NCBI RefSeq assembly: GCF_001870735.1
Contig: NZ_MORL01000001.1
Coordinates: 124,001-188,000 of the forward strand
Source: Arsenicibacter rosenii
GTDB taxonomy: Bacteria; Bacteroidota; Bacteroidia; Cytophagales; Spirosomataceae
Direction of reading: 5' to 3'
Length of the DNA: 64,000 bases
The notes beneath the pieces are model-generated. The model was not told the DNA's origin and did not search any database. It saw only the letters and a list, made by a program, of their open reading frames with translations. Positions 8,778-18,215 of this stretch are shown one piece after another (positions within the stretch are counted from its first letter, which is position 1; every line of letters begins with the position of its first letter). The position numbers and the translations under genes were made by a program.

Positions 8778-9728
8778 CTACTTAACCGGCTTGAACCGCA
8801 GGGTCCGTTCCGAGATTTCGGGTTTGATATAGGCCTTGTCGGTTTCGGGGTAGTGGAGGTCCCAGGGCGAGGGCCCGACCCATTCGGTCTTTTTGCCCGC
8901 AATATGAATGGTTCCTGCCGTCGAAATCTCTACGACGGTGAAGAGCGGTTCCTTGTACGGCGCCGTGTACTTAATCCACTTGTATTCCTTATCGACCTCA
9001 GGGCTGTAGCGGACATGCCCGTATGCCTCACCCATCCATTTATACGACATAGAGTTGATGCAGACATACCAGATGCCGTTGATGTTGTCGGCGCGGTCGT
9101 AATGAATGTGGCCGTAGAAATTCACCAGAATCTTCGCCCGTTTGGCTTGCTTGTTGTGCGCTTCCAGGATCGCGCGGATGTCGTCCGCATTGTCAACGCC
9201 GTCCTTGCCCAGTCCCTGATGGGAGAAAATAACGATGGGGTCGACTGCTTTGGCGAGTTCGGCTTTCAGCCAGTCGAGTTGCGGCGTGCCGATGTGTTCC
9301 TGATAGCCTTTTAGTTCCGGCGATTTTTTGTCGTTGCCATCCAGAACGATAAACTGGAAGCCGTTACGCCGGAACGAGTAATAGGACGACGGCATGTTGC
9401 GGTAGGCCAGGGCTTGTTGCAGACTGAATCCACCGTCCATTTCGTGATTGCCGATGACGTGGTATTTCGGACCGGGATAGCTGTTCCAGATGGCAAAGTA
9501 AGGTGCATATTTCGGGGCCGGGGTACCAAAATCGCCCAGATCAAGCAGGAAATCGGGTTTCGCTACCTGCATGCTGTCGATAAACGTCCGGATGCGGTAT
9601 TCGGCATCGTGCATCGTCGGCAGGTGAACGTCCGCGCATAGGCCGATCCGTACGGTACTGCCGTTTTTCTGTGCCGGAGCCGTAAACGGAGCCAGACAAA
9701 GGGCCAGGAGGTAAAGGGCTTTTTTCAT
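8778..9728 (-). CDS. Secreted calcineurin-like metallophosphoesterase
   Basis: A 316-residue exported phosphoesterase with a signal peptide (residues 1-19, ending TAPAQ). The metallophosphoesterase motifs are all present: DVH at 33-35, GDFG at 65-68, GNHE at 93-96, the His in IFSHQG near 170, and GHIHYD near 211. It is probably a phosphodiesterase or phosphomonoesterase acting outside the inner membrane. It is the last gene of the minus-strand glycan cluster, separated by 180 bp from the gene upstream, and its terminator follows directly. Confidence 0.82.
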   Translation of the reverse strand: MKKALYLLALCLAPFTAPAQKNGSTVRIGLCADVHLPTMHDAEYRIRTFIDSMQVAKPDFLLDLGDFGTPAPKYAPYFAIWNSYPGPKYHVIGNHEMDGGFSLQQALAYRNMPSSYYSFRRNGFQFIVLDGNDKKSPELKGYQEHIGTPQLDWLKAELAKAVDPIVIFSHQGLGKDGVDNADDIRAILEAHNKQAKRAKILVNFYGHIHYDRADNINGIWYVCINSMSYKWMGEAYGHVRYSPEVDKEYKWIKYTAPYKEPLFTVVEISTAGTIHIAGKKTEWVGPSPWDLHYPETDKAYIKPEISERTLRFKPVK

Positions 9729-9908
9729 TTTTAAAAGTCTGCGTATTTGATATTAATTCGCTGGTTATCCTGCATCGGCAGTCAGATCCGGAGGGATAGG
9801 GAAGGCGCTCATGTTGCCTCTGAGAAATGCAGAAAGAGTATTTAGCCGACAAAGGTGTTGCTCCTGAAACACTTGCTTTCTCTTGCGGCAATGCGGTATA
9901 AAAATGCC

Positions 9909-12338
9909 TCATTGTTCACGGATAAGCCAGAGTTCGGTGACCTGCGCCCCGCGTTCGCCTTCACCACACGTCCACGTAAACCGGATTTTACCGTCTGTAT
10001 GAATCGCTTTCGGTAACCGGAATTCGTAGACGGGTTGATCACCGGTCTGAATAAAGTCGTGGATAAGCTGGTTATCGGCCATAAGCTTCATTTTTGACCG
10101 GAAGGCCCCCGTATAGGCCACCCTGAGCCGGTACGTTGCCGCAGGGTCCAGATCGCTGTAATCGATCCGGAGCGGCTGATCGTACAGCGTATTCACCTGA
10201 CTCATCCAAGCCATGGGCGTAGCCTGTCCTTCGAAGCCGGTCGCCCGGATTTCGTGTACCCATTCGTCGCCATGCAGCCCCACCCCAAACCCGAGCCCTG
10301 GCGTTATCAGGCCGCCCGGGTCATCGGCCCACCGTTTAGCGGATACCACCCGTTTCCGGCCTTCAACAGACCCGAAATGATCATAAAAGCCGCCCGGCCC
10401 GGGATCGGTCCGGTGAATAACCGCCTGAATTGCCGCCAGCCGTTCCGGTTCGATGTTCAGTTTATCGATACGGGAGAGCTGATCAAGTAGCCAGGGGGCG
10501 TCGTTCAGGGGTATGTCGATGTTGTCCAGAAAATTACCCCGTCCGTCGGAGGCGTGGTGTTTTTTCATGGTCAGCTGGGCCCCGATGCTGGAAAACAGCG
10601 AGTCGGCCAGTGCAAGGCAACGGGTGCGCAGATCGGGGCTTGTGAACTCTTTTTGCGGGGTCAGCAACCACTGCCGGGCGGCCCGGACCGCTTCCGCAGC
10701 CTGTCCCCCGGTAGCGGCTTCCAGCAACCGGTACGCCTGTGCTTCGGCCTCCGTTTCCCGGATCAGCCGCCGCCGGACATAGGCGTCGTAACAGGCACGC
10801 AGCAGCGGCATCTGAAACCGGAAGTTTTGCCTTACCGAAACCGGCGCACCAGTTTCAAGCGCCTGCCACTGCAACAGCGTGCGTTCGACATGCGGATTGA
10901 CCGCCAGCGGGCCCTGCCAGTTGCGTTCGAGGGCCATCAGCCCCTGCGCAACGCCTTCGGTATAGTCGGGGCCGATAAACAGCCGGGCATAATCGCGCAG
11001 GGTTTCGATGACGGGCGTGTCGGGATTCCAGTCCTGATCACTCCAGATAAATTTATTCACATCGTCGTTGGTCCCTTCGGAGTAACTGATGCTGCCCGCG
11101 CCAAACTGGTCAAACGCATTGTGAATCAGTTTCTGGTCGGTTGGTCGCGGGTTTATGCATTCGCGGCCGAGGGTCATGGCGTAGGCAAGATCCCAGTCCG
11201 GTACGGGATACTGGCTGCTGAGACTATGGGTAATGTCGGGGTAATGCCGGATCGGGATGCCGGGTTTGACGCGCTTCCGGACTTCCTCAACGGGCGTTTT
11301 TACCCAGGGGCCGAAGACCACACCACCCAGCCACGGGTAGCCCTTGTTGATGTGCGCATAAAAGGCGTCGAACCACTGCTGACGGGGCTTAAAGACCTGG
11401 GGTGAGACCCAGATCTTAGCCTTCGGATGGTGTTTGCGTAACACCGCCGCTACCTGCCCCAGCCAGCGGAACAATACGTCGGGCTCCAGATCGCCGGGAT
11501 CACCGCCAGGCACGAACAGGGCGTCGAGTTTTGGCACGGCGGCAAATACTTTGTCGCGCTCGGCCAGTTCGCGGCGGACGGAGTCGGGGTGCGTATAGTT
11601 GAGGCCCATGTTGGGGTACCACATCCAGACATCCAGCCCGTACTCCTGACAAATCCGGGATTGTTCACCAATCATCCGGATAGCCGGCAGCTGCATGTGC
11701 ACACTATGGGCATCGTCGTCGGTGCGGGGCGGAACGATCTCAACACTGTTGGCGCCGAAAAGGGCCATGTCGCGGATGTACTGGTCGAACCGGGCAACCG
11801 AAAAGGCGTCGTAGGCATTGGTTTTGGGGCGATACCCCAGCTGGTGTCCGCGAATGGGGTATCGCGGCGAACCGGCCAGCGCAAGGGGTTCGGTTAACTG
11901 AATCCGGCCGGGGCGCATCTCCAGTTTGCGCAGGAGGCGGCCAACACCATACAGCAGTCCACGGGCATCATGTCCGGCAATCAGCACCAGGCGCTGATCC
12001 GGCAGGCTAATCAGCCGGAAGCCTTCTGCCCGGGTGGCCGGTAGTTTCCGGATGGCAGCCCGCACCGGTTCGGGGAGTTGCGGTAGCACCGCGTCTGTTG
12101 CTAAAACGATTGCCGGTTGCCGGTTGGGGGTGTACCGGCTGGTGACTGGCAACCGGATGCCGCTTCGCTTGTCGATTTCTTCCTGCAAAACGACCAGGGT
12201 GCGGCGAAGTACGGCCTTGTCTTCCACCAGACAGGTAAGCTGCGCCTGACTCAGGTCCAGTATCTGGCTTTTGGCTATGATTGGCAGCAGCAGGAAGCCA
12301 ATCAGGATCAGCTTTGACAACGAATGTACGGTCTGCAT
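9909..12338 (-). CDS. Secreted glycoside-hydrolase-like TIM-barrel protein
   Basis: An 809-residue exported protein (signal peptide 1-24, ending AKSQ). Residues about 30-145 resemble the N-terminal domain that precedes the catalytic barrel in beta-hexosaminidases and alpha-glucuronidases (GHDARGLLYGVGRLLRKL). A barrel region follows with many aromatic and acidic strand ends, for example GLDVWMWYPNMGLNY, VPGGDPGDLEP, GPWVKTP and SYSEGTNDDVNKFIWSDQDW. The C terminus looks like a beta-sandwich. I cannot assign it to a CAZy family or name the acid/base pair with confidence. It starts 6 bp after the stop of the upstream propeller protein gene, so the two are surely co-transcribed. Confidence 0.6.
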   Translation of the reverse strand: MQTVHSLSKLILIGFLLLPIIAKSQILDLSQAQLTCLVEDKAVLRRTLVVLQEEIDKRSGIRLPVTSRYTPNRQPAIVLATDAVLPQLPEPVRAAIRKLPATRAEGFRLISLPDQRLVLIAGHDARGLLYGVGRLLRKLEMRPGRIQLTEPLALAGSPRYPIRGHQLGYRPKTNAYDAFSVARFDQYIRDMALFGANSVEIVPPRTDDDAHSVHMQLPAIRMIGEQSRICQEYGLDVWMWYPNMGLNYTHPDSVRRELAERDKVFAAVPKLDALFVPGGDPGDLEPDVLFRWLGQVAAVLRKHHPKAKIWVSPQVFKPRQQWFDAFYAHINKGYPWLGGVVFGPWVKTPVEEVRKRVKPGIPIRHYPDITHSLSSQYPVPDWDLAYAMTLGRECINPRPTDQKLIHNAFDQFGAGSISYSEGTNDDVNKFIWSDQDWNPDTPVIETLRDYARLFIGPDYTEGVAQGLMALERNWQGPLAVNPHVERTLLQWQALETGAPVSVRQNFRFQMPLLRACYDAYVRRRLIRETEAEAQAYRLLEAATGGQAAEAVRAARQWLLTPQKEFTSPDLRTRCLALADSLFSSIGAQLTMKKHHASDGRGNFLDNIDIPLNDAPWLLDQLSRIDKLNIEPERLAAIQAVIHRTDPGPGGFYDHFGSVEGRKRVVSAKRWADDPGGLITPGLGFGVGLHGDEWVHEIRATGFEGQATPMAWMSQVNTLYDQPLRIDYSDLDPAATYRLRVAYTGAFRSKMKLMADNQLIHDFIQTGDQPVYEFRLPKAIHTDGKIRFTWTCGEGERGAQVTELWLIREQ

Positions 12339-12344
12339 AGACGG

Positions 12345-14561
12345 CTATTTTTTGGGTCCGCTGATGACGCCCAGAAACCGGCCCATCCAGTAGGGCAGCA
12401 AAAACGAATCCCCCGCGCTGAGCTCACTAACGCCGTTTTCGTTCCGGTCGAGTTTGAACTGGTTGCGGTTGTGTTTCAGTTCCGGCCGCTCGTCGGGGGG
12501 AAGCACCACGGTGGTGGTCTGTCCCCGGAAGTTGGGCGGGATAAGGGTGATGTCTTTCCGGTGACTGTTTTTAACCTGCCATTCGACCATATCCAGCGGG
12601 AATTCTTTCAGGTACCACACCGTTTCGGGCAGGTCAAAAGCCCTGGCACCGGTCGCGGCATAGCACAGGTTCCAGAGCCCGTCGCGTTCCGGCCGCTCAA
12701 TGTTCCAGTGATCTCTGATTGCCTCGATGAATGTAGCCTTCAGTTTGGCGTCGAATGCATACTGGTACAGGCTGTTGTAAGCCAGAAAGTACATTTCGTC
12801 GTCGGAGTGGTTCCATTCTTCGGAAAGCGATCTGGCCAGTTCTCCGGCATTGGCCGGTGCCTGTCCGATGGTGTTCATCGGCCGCATCAGGTTGTCGAGA
12901 TAGCCGTATTGCTGCATCATCTCCAGCGCTTTTTCTTTGTATACGGGTTTCTTCGTGAAATGATACGCCGCCTGCAGGAACGCAATCAGGTTCGACGACA
13001 TAATCTTCCGGTCACCCACAATGATGTCGAAGCTATTGACGTACGCAGGATTCCACTTGCCCCAGAGCGTAGGTTTGCCGTCGAAATCAAGGAGATACCA
13101 GTCGTTGTTGATGATGTTAGTCATCAGTTTGTCTATCAGGGTAATGGCCCGTTGCCGCACCGCACCGTCCATGTGTTCGGCGAGCTGGGTGAGGGCAAAA
13201 AACTGACCGACGGTCTGGTCGCTGCTGGTGGTGCCGCGCCAGTTCCATTCGGGGTCTCCGGCCATTGTCCAGCCGTTGGTGAGGCCACCGTCCCATGCCT
13301 GCGCCTTAAATTTGTGATAGCCTTTCCGTTCAAATCCACGGGCAAAATAACCCGGCATGCCGGTGATGGTAAAGAGGCGCTCCATGGCGTCGAACGATTC
13401 CATGCAGTTTTGCAGGGCATCGGCATCCCCCGTGACTTTGTAGCGGTAGAGCTGGCTGACCAGGTACATGGCCGTCCAGAGGTTATCGCTGTCGCGCTGT
13501 CCCATTTCGGCGGTTGACAGGTCGCCGTGTTTCAGGGTAACCACATCACAGTTAAACCCGTACCGGATGTGACGCTGGCGCACCTGTTGTTCGTAGACCA
13601 GCGCCTTATCCTGTAGGGTCATGGCCTTGAACTGAATGTCGCCCAGCCCCTTCGTGGTCAGAACCAGCACATTGCGTCCTTCGCCCGCAGAGAGGTGTAC
13701 CACCTGATTGCCCGGCAGCCATCGCTCCCCGAAATAATAGTTAAACGTACCGTCGGAACGGCGCATGAACGCACCCATCGGGGAGCCAAACCACAGGTTG
13801 CCATGCACAACCGCAATGGCCGTAAGATCGGGGCAGGGGAGTTTTTCATTGAGGATGCCGGTTTGTTTCCCCTGAACCGCATCAACGGTCAGGTAGCCGT
13901 TGCGGGTGCCCAGGTAAAGGGTATTATCGGCCAGATCGAAGCAGGTCAGGTCCGGCATCCGCAGTACGGTTTTCAGTTGCTTGTCTGCCAGCGACAGGTA
14001 GCTCAGCGTTTGGGTGCCCAGCAGCCAGAACCGGTTGCGGACAGGGTCGTAGCGGATGGCTTTGACCTCGTCCTGCGGTAGCCTGCCCGTCCATTCCGTT
14101 TGGGTCTCTTTCAGCACTTTGATCGTGTTGCCGTCGGAAACCAGCCATGTACCGGCCGGTCCGCCGGCAAACAGGTGCGCCCGGGGCAGGTCATGTGGCA
14201 GGTACAGTTTACCGGCCCACGCGTTGCTCAGCACGGCCTGGTTATCCAGGTAAACGAACTGGTTGTGCGCGACCGTCATCGCTGATAGCTGACGGTCGCG
14301 CATCGGAAGATAACCCAGGTCAGGCCGGAGCGTGCCGGGGTACTGAAATTGTCCGCCCACGGGGCGCAGCAACCCTTTTTCTGACAATACCTGTATGACG
14401 CCGTTCCGGTCTCTGTAAACCGCCCGCAGGCGGTTGGTTGTGTCGGGCAGATAGTGCTTTACACTAAAATCCTGCCAGTACGGCACATCCTGGTAAACCG
14501 GTTGCTGCGCGGACAGGGGCAGGGCGGAAAGGAGGAGGAAGAGGCAAAGAAGTTGTTTCAT
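12345..14561 (-). CDS. Secreted beta-propeller / helical-toroid protein, paralogue 1
   Basis: A 738-residue exported protein from the ATG at 14561 (signal peptide MKQLLCLFLLLSALPLSAQ). The frame stays open upstream to 14753, but that part is an intergenic repeat. Residues about 25-340 form short propeller-type repeats (LWFGSPMGAF, YLGTRNGYLTV), like the sensor domains of two-component regulators. After a linker helix starting MTLQDKA...RHIR, residues about 350-738 form an all-helical domain with conserved motifs TTSSDQ (near 444), DFDGKPTLWGKWNP (490-505), WNHSDDEMYF (580-590) and LLPYWMGRFLG (near 720). The helical part resembles an (alpha/alpha) toroid, as in many polysaccharide lyases and glycosidases. 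Function is not established. Very similar to the next gene upstream. Confidence 0.65.
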   Translation of the reverse strand: MKQLLCLFLLLSALPLSAQQPVYQDVPYWQDFSVKHYLPDTTNRLRAVYRDRNGVIQVLSEKGLLRPVGGQFQYPGTLRPDLGYLPMRDRQLSAMTVAHNQFVYLDNQAVLSNAWAGKLYLPHDLPRAHLFAGGPAGTWLVSDGNTIKVLKETQTEWTGRLPQDEVKAIRYDPVRNRFWLLGTQTLSYLSLADKQLKTVLRMPDLTCFDLADNTLYLGTRNGYLTVDAVQGKQTGILNEKLPCPDLTAIAVVHGNLWFGSPMGAFMRRSDGTFNYYFGERWLPGNQVVHLSAGEGRNVLVLTTKGLGDIQFKAMTLQDKALVYEQQVRQRHIRYGFNCDVVTLKHGDLSTAEMGQRDSDNLWTAMYLVSQLYRYKVTGDADALQNCMESFDAMERLFTITGMPGYFARGFERKGYHKFKAQAWDGGLTNGWTMAGDPEWNWRGTTSSDQTVGQFFALTQLAEHMDGAVRQRAITLIDKLMTNIINNDWYLLDFDGKPTLWGKWNPAYVNSFDIIVGDRKIMSSNLIAFLQAAYHFTKKPVYKEKALEMMQQYGYLDNLMRPMNTIGQAPANAGELARSLSEEWNHSDDEMYFLAYNSLYQYAFDAKLKATFIEAIRDHWNIERPERDGLWNLCYAATGARAFDLPETVWYLKEFPLDMVEWQVKNSHRKDITLIPPNFRGQTTTVVLPPDERPELKHNRNQFKLDRNENGVSELSAGDSFLLPYWMGRFLGVISGPKK

Positions 14562-14590
14562 ACAAGCCTGAGAAAAAGCAATAATATCCG

Positions 14591-14755
14591 TTGTCCCGTC
14601 GGGACAACACAGCACAGCGTCGGTAGTAAAAACGATTGACATCCATCCATTCTGCCCTGTATGGGCAATACAAGCCAACGCTTGTTTCGTACCTACGGCA
14701 CGATGAATAATATGGTTTATCCTACCGACGCTGCGCTGTTGTGTCCCTGACACAA
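14591..14755. repeat. 165-bp fold-back intergenic element with hairpin termini
   Basis: Each end is a 17-nt mini-hairpin with a 7-bp stem and 3-nt loop: TTGTCCC-GTC-GGGACAA (14591-14607) and TTGTGTC-CCT-GACACAA (14739-14755). Inside them the two ends are complementary to each other: CGTCGGTAG (14618-14626) with CTACCGACG (14722-14730), extended by near-matching flanks. The centre has a small palindrome TGCCCTGTATGGGCA (14653-14667). The whole would fold like a cloverleaf. No ORF or transposase is present. It looks like a non-coding interspersed repeat or MITE-like element sitting between the two paralogue genes. Confidence 0.6.
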
Positions 14756-14767
14756 AATCATTTGCCG

Positions 14768-17017
14768 TTATTTCTTGCTGATCGGGCTGGGGGGGCCGGA
14801 AACCGGCGCACTGATCACCCCCAGATAACGACCCATCCAGTAGGGCAGCAGCCAGATATCGCCCGCACTGTGCTCTGAGTTGCCGTTGCGGGTGCGGTCA
14901 AGGCTGAACATGTTGGCGTTGTGGCGTTGCACAGGACGCTCGTCGGGCGGCAGAACTTCTTTGGTGCTTTGGTCACGGAAATTTTCCGGCAGCCGGTCAA
15001 TGTCTTTCCGGTGGCTGTTGGTAATCGCCCAGTCAATCAGGTCGAGCGGGTGCTCTTTCAGGTACCAGACCGCTTCCGGCAAATCAAAATCTTTGGTGCC
15101 GGTCAGGGCGGTGAAAATATTCCAGGCGCCTTCCTTTTCCGGCCGTTCGGCCTGCCAGTGATCCAGAATCGCCTGTTTGTATTTTGCCTTCAGCTCGTCG
15201 GTAAACGCATAGCGATACAGGCCCCAGTAGCCCACGAAATACATCTCATCATCCGAGTGATTCCAGCTCTCCGACATGTTTTTGGCGTGTGCATCGGCAT
15301 TGTCCGGAGCCTGGCCAATCGCGCGCATCGGCCGCATCAGGTTTTCGAGGTAGCCATATTTAGTCATCAACTCAAGGGCTTTTTGCTTGTATTTCTCCTT
15401 CTTCGTGAAGTGATAGGCCGTTTGCAGCATGGCCACAATGTTCGATGAATTCAGCTTACGGTCACCCACATTGGTCGGGAAATTATTCACGTAAGCCGGG
15501 TTCCATTTACCCCACATCGTTGGTTTTCCGTCGAAGTCGATGAGGTACATGTCGTTCTTTACAATGTGGCTCATCAGGGTATCAATCAGGGCGATAGATT
15601 GCTTTTTCAGGGCTTTGTCGTCGACAATGTCGGCAATGACCCCGAACGCAAAAATATGGCCGATAACCTCGTCGCTGCTGGTGGTTGATTTCCAGTCCCA
15701 TTCCGGATCGGGGGCGTGTTGCCAGCGTTCCGGGTCCGACAGGTGTTTACCGAAGCCGCTCCGTTCGAAGGAGCGTGAGGGGAAGCCCGGTACGGGATTG
15801 ATGGTATACAGCCGGTCCATGGCGTCGAGCGATTCGCGGACGTTTTGCAGGGCTTCCTTGTCTTTGGTGGCGGCATAGCGGAACGCTTCACCGGCCAGAT
15901 ACATGGATGTCCATAGCCCGTCGTTGTCCGAATCGCTCATGTAGCCGGTGCTGATGTTTCCCTTTTCCATGCCGTCGAGGGAGGCGTTGAAGCCGTTGCG
16001 GATGTGGCGGCTGCGTACCTGTTCTTCGTAAAAATCAGCTTTGTCCTGCAAGGTCATCGGCTTAAAGCAAATCTGTCCCAGACCGGCCTTTGTGAGCACC
16101 AACACCGAGTGTTTCGGGCCATGGGCGAGGGAAATAACATGGTCACCCGGCAGCCAGCGTTCGCCGTTGTAGTAATCGTACCTGCCGTCGGGGCGCAGGG
16201 CGAAGGCGCCTTTGGTACTACCGAACCACAGTCGTCCGTCAACCTCTTCGACGGCCGTAATCTGCGTCACCGGTACGCGGCGCTGGATAGTGCCAACCTG
16301 TTTTCCGGTAGCAAGATCGACGGTCAGGTACCCGTCCGTGGTGCCGATAATGGCCTGGTTTCCCTTACTGGTCAGCGCGAAGGCAGTGAAGTCGGTACCG
16401 GAAACGGCTTTTGCCAGGGAATTGCCGGCCGGATTGAACGAATACAGCCCGCTTTTGCCCAGAATCCAGAAGCTGTTTGCTGACTCCTGAAAACGGATGG
16501 CTACCACCTCGTCGCCGGGGAGTTGTCCTTTCCAAAGCGTTTTCGAGTCCCTGACCAGATGCAGGGCCTTTCCGTCAGTAATTAAAAAAGCAAAGTCACG
16601 GCCCCCAACGGCTTTGTTGGCGCCCGGCAATTCATGTTTGCAGTAAAGACTACCGGCCCAGGCATTACTCAGCACGGCTTTATCATCGAGGTAAACGATC
16701 TGCTGGTCGTACAGGGACAGCGCGCTGATTTTTTTGTTTTTCAGTGTCCGGTATGACGCGTCAGCCGATAATTTGCCGGGATACAGAAACTGCCCGTCAT
16801 AGGGGTGCAGCATGCCATCGGCCGACATGATTTTGATGTTGCCGTTGCGGTCTGTAAAAACCTGCTCAAGCCCCTGTTTGTCACTGTAATATTTTACACT
16901 AAAATCCTGTAAATAAGGTTTGTCCTGATAAACCGGTTGTTGAGCAAAAGCGGCCATGTGCGTACTCAGAAAAAGCAGTGAGCCGGCTACCAGCGCTGGA
17001 TAATGGGTTGTATGCAT
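14768..17017 (-). CDS. Secreted beta-propeller / helical-toroid protein, paralogue 2
   Basis: A 749-residue exported protein with signal peptide (ending AAFAQ). It is clearly homologous over its full length to the gene downstream: the mature N termini both begin QQPVYQD, the propeller shares repeats such as RLWFGSTKGAF, and the helical domain keeps MTLQDKA...RHIR, TTSSDE (near 442), DFDGKPTMWGKWNPAY (near 492), WNHSDDEMYF (near 582) and the C-terminal LLPYWMGRYLGVIS. The tandem arrangement suggests a duplication with separate substrate or ligand preference. It starts 14 bp after the sialidase-like gene's stop, so they share a transcript. The extreme C terminus carries a Pro/Ser-rich tail absent from paralogue 1. 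Confidence 0.65.
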   Translation of the reverse strand: MHTTHYPALVAGSLLFLSTHMAAFAQQPVYQDKPYLQDFSVKYYSDKQGLEQVFTDRNGNIKIMSADGMLHPYDGQFLYPGKLSADASYRTLKNKKISALSLYDQQIVYLDDKAVLSNAWAGSLYCKHELPGANKAVGGRDFAFLITDGKALHLVRDSKTLWKGQLPGDEVVAIRFQESANSFWILGKSGLYSFNPAGNSLAKAVSGTDFTAFALTSKGNQAIIGTTDGYLTVDLATGKQVGTIQRRVPVTQITAVEEVDGRLWFGSTKGAFALRPDGRYDYYNGERWLPGDHVISLAHGPKHSVLVLTKAGLGQICFKPMTLQDKADFYEEQVRSRHIRNGFNASLDGMEKGNISTGYMSDSDNDGLWTSMYLAGEAFRYAATKDKEALQNVRESLDAMDRLYTINPVPGFPSRSFERSGFGKHLSDPERWQHAPDPEWDWKSTTSSDEVIGHIFAFGVIADIVDDKALKKQSIALIDTLMSHIVKNDMYLIDFDGKPTMWGKWNPAYVNNFPTNVGDRKLNSSNIVAMLQTAYHFTKKEKYKQKALELMTKYGYLENLMRPMRAIGQAPDNADAHAKNMSESWNHSDDEMYFVGYWGLYRYAFTDELKAKYKQAILDHWQAERPEKEGAWNIFTALTGTKDFDLPEAVWYLKEHPLDLIDWAITNSHRKDIDRLPENFRDQSTKEVLPPDERPVQRHNANMFSLDRTRNGNSEHSAGDIWLLPYWMGRYLGVISAPVSGPPSPISKK

Positions 17018-17031
17018 CGTATGAGAGGGTA

Positions 17032-18198
17032 TTATTTAATCAGTTTTGCCGGATCGACGACCACGTAATTAATTGACTTTTGCTGGTCGCCTTCGTGGTG
17101 TGAGTAGGTCATGTGTAGCAGGCCGTCGGCGGTCTGGATGAGGCAGGGGTAGGAGTACCCGCCTTTGCCGGGCGGCGTATCTTCCAGTCTGGTCTTCCAT
17201 TTCCAGGTCCGGCCTTCGTCGTCGGAGAGGAACAGGCTGAGCCGGTACCGGCCATCCTCAAGGTCATTGCCCAGAAAAGCCCATTTGCCGTCGTTCAGCG
17301 CGAGCAGCTCCACACTGGCCGTATTCGGGATGTCCGTTTTCCGGGTTGCCGTCCAGCTCTCTCCGTTATCCGTTGACTCACTGATATGTACGCGTGGCGG
17401 CTCATCGCCGCTGTCGCGCATCAGGGCCACCAGCGTTCCGTCTTTGCGGCGGGCCAGCGCAGGTTGAATGGGGCCACGGCCAACGACCGGCAGCCCGGGT
17501 CGCCAGGTCGTGCCGTCGTCATCCGAAATGGCCATCAGCGAGAAATTATAGCCGTCGGAATAGAGCGGCAGCACCAGGCGGTTGCCGGGGAGCAGCAGCG
17601 GTTTGATGCGGGTCATCCAGCCGATGCTGCGTTTATTCGGATCCTTACTGGCGTCAATAATCATGTCGTCGTATTTGGGGGCGTAGCCTGCCCAGCCATG
17701 ATGCTGTTCCGGAAGCTCCCTGAACCGTTTTTCAACCTCCTGCGCAAACCGCTTATCGGGTTTCAGCAGTATGTTGTCCTGCCAGTTCCAGACCGGAGCT
17801 CCCGGATTACTGAAGTCAGTGGAAGTGCGTACGCGCAGAATGGATTGCTCCCACTGATTGGCCTGTACCGCAATCCAGACCAGAAACAGTTTGCCCTGAT
17901 GATTCAGAAACAGCACCGGATTGCAGTCGGGCAGGTGGGGCGTATCGGCCATCAGAAACGGCGTACTCCAGCTTGTTGAGCCCTTCCGCAGCCGGGCACC
18001 CATGATCCTGACATCGTCGGCGGTGCGTTCGCCGCTGCCCTGAAACCAGCAGGCCAGCATATCGCCGTTCGGCAGCGCCACCAGGCTGCTGCCGTGTACA
18101 TGCTGCGATTGCCCCGGGAAAATAAGCTGCTCCCTGACAACGGATTGTGCCTGCAACCGGGTAAGTACAATGAAGAAGAGAAATGTAATTTTTTTCAT
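17032..18198 (-). CDS. Secreted sialidase-fold (exo-alpha-sialidase-like) protein
   Basis: A 388-residue exported six-bladed propeller. The start is ATG at 18198 (MKKITFLFFIVLTRLQAQ signal peptide); the frame extends further into the tandem repeat upstream but without plausibility. Three Asp-box motifs typical of BNR/sialidase propellers are visible: SDDDGTTW, STDNGESW and SDDEGRTW. The C-terminal GYSYPCLIQTADGLLHMTYSH is also typical of this group. Such proteins release terminal sialic acid or act on other uronic or keto-sugar glycosides; I did not map all catalytic arginines, so activity and substrate are inferred. Neighbours are the ChbG-like deacetylase and propeller/toroid proteins. Confidence 0.78.
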   Translation of the reverse strand: MKKITFLFFIVLTRLQAQSVVREQLIFPGQSQHVHGSSLVALPNGDMLACWFQGSGERTADDVRIMGARLRKGSTSWSTPFLMADTPHLPDCNPVLFLNHQGKLFLVWIAVQANQWEQSILRVRTSTDFSNPGAPVWNWQDNILLKPDKRFAQEVEKRFRELPEQHHGWAGYAPKYDDMIIDASKDPNKRSIGWMTRIKPLLLPGNRLVLPLYSDGYNFSLMAISDDDGTTWRPGLPVVGRGPIQPALARRKDGTLVALMRDSGDEPPRVHISESTDNGESWTATRKTDIPNTASVELLALNDGKWAFLGNDLEDGRYRLSLFLSDDEGRTWKWKTRLEDTPPGKGGYSYPCLIQTADGLLHMTYSHHEGDQQKSINYVVVDPAKLIK

Positions 18199-18215
18199 AT
18201 CATGTAGGGGCGACC

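Noticed and set aside
10554-13517. Long open frames on the plus strand (283 and 397 codons) opposite the glycosidase-like and paralogue-1 genes
   Set aside because: They lack signal peptides or recognisable motifs and arise from the codon pattern of the real minus-strand genes.
14562-14753. N-terminal extension of paralogue 1
   Set aside because: It reads through the fold-back repeat and would hide the clear signal peptide that begins at 14561.
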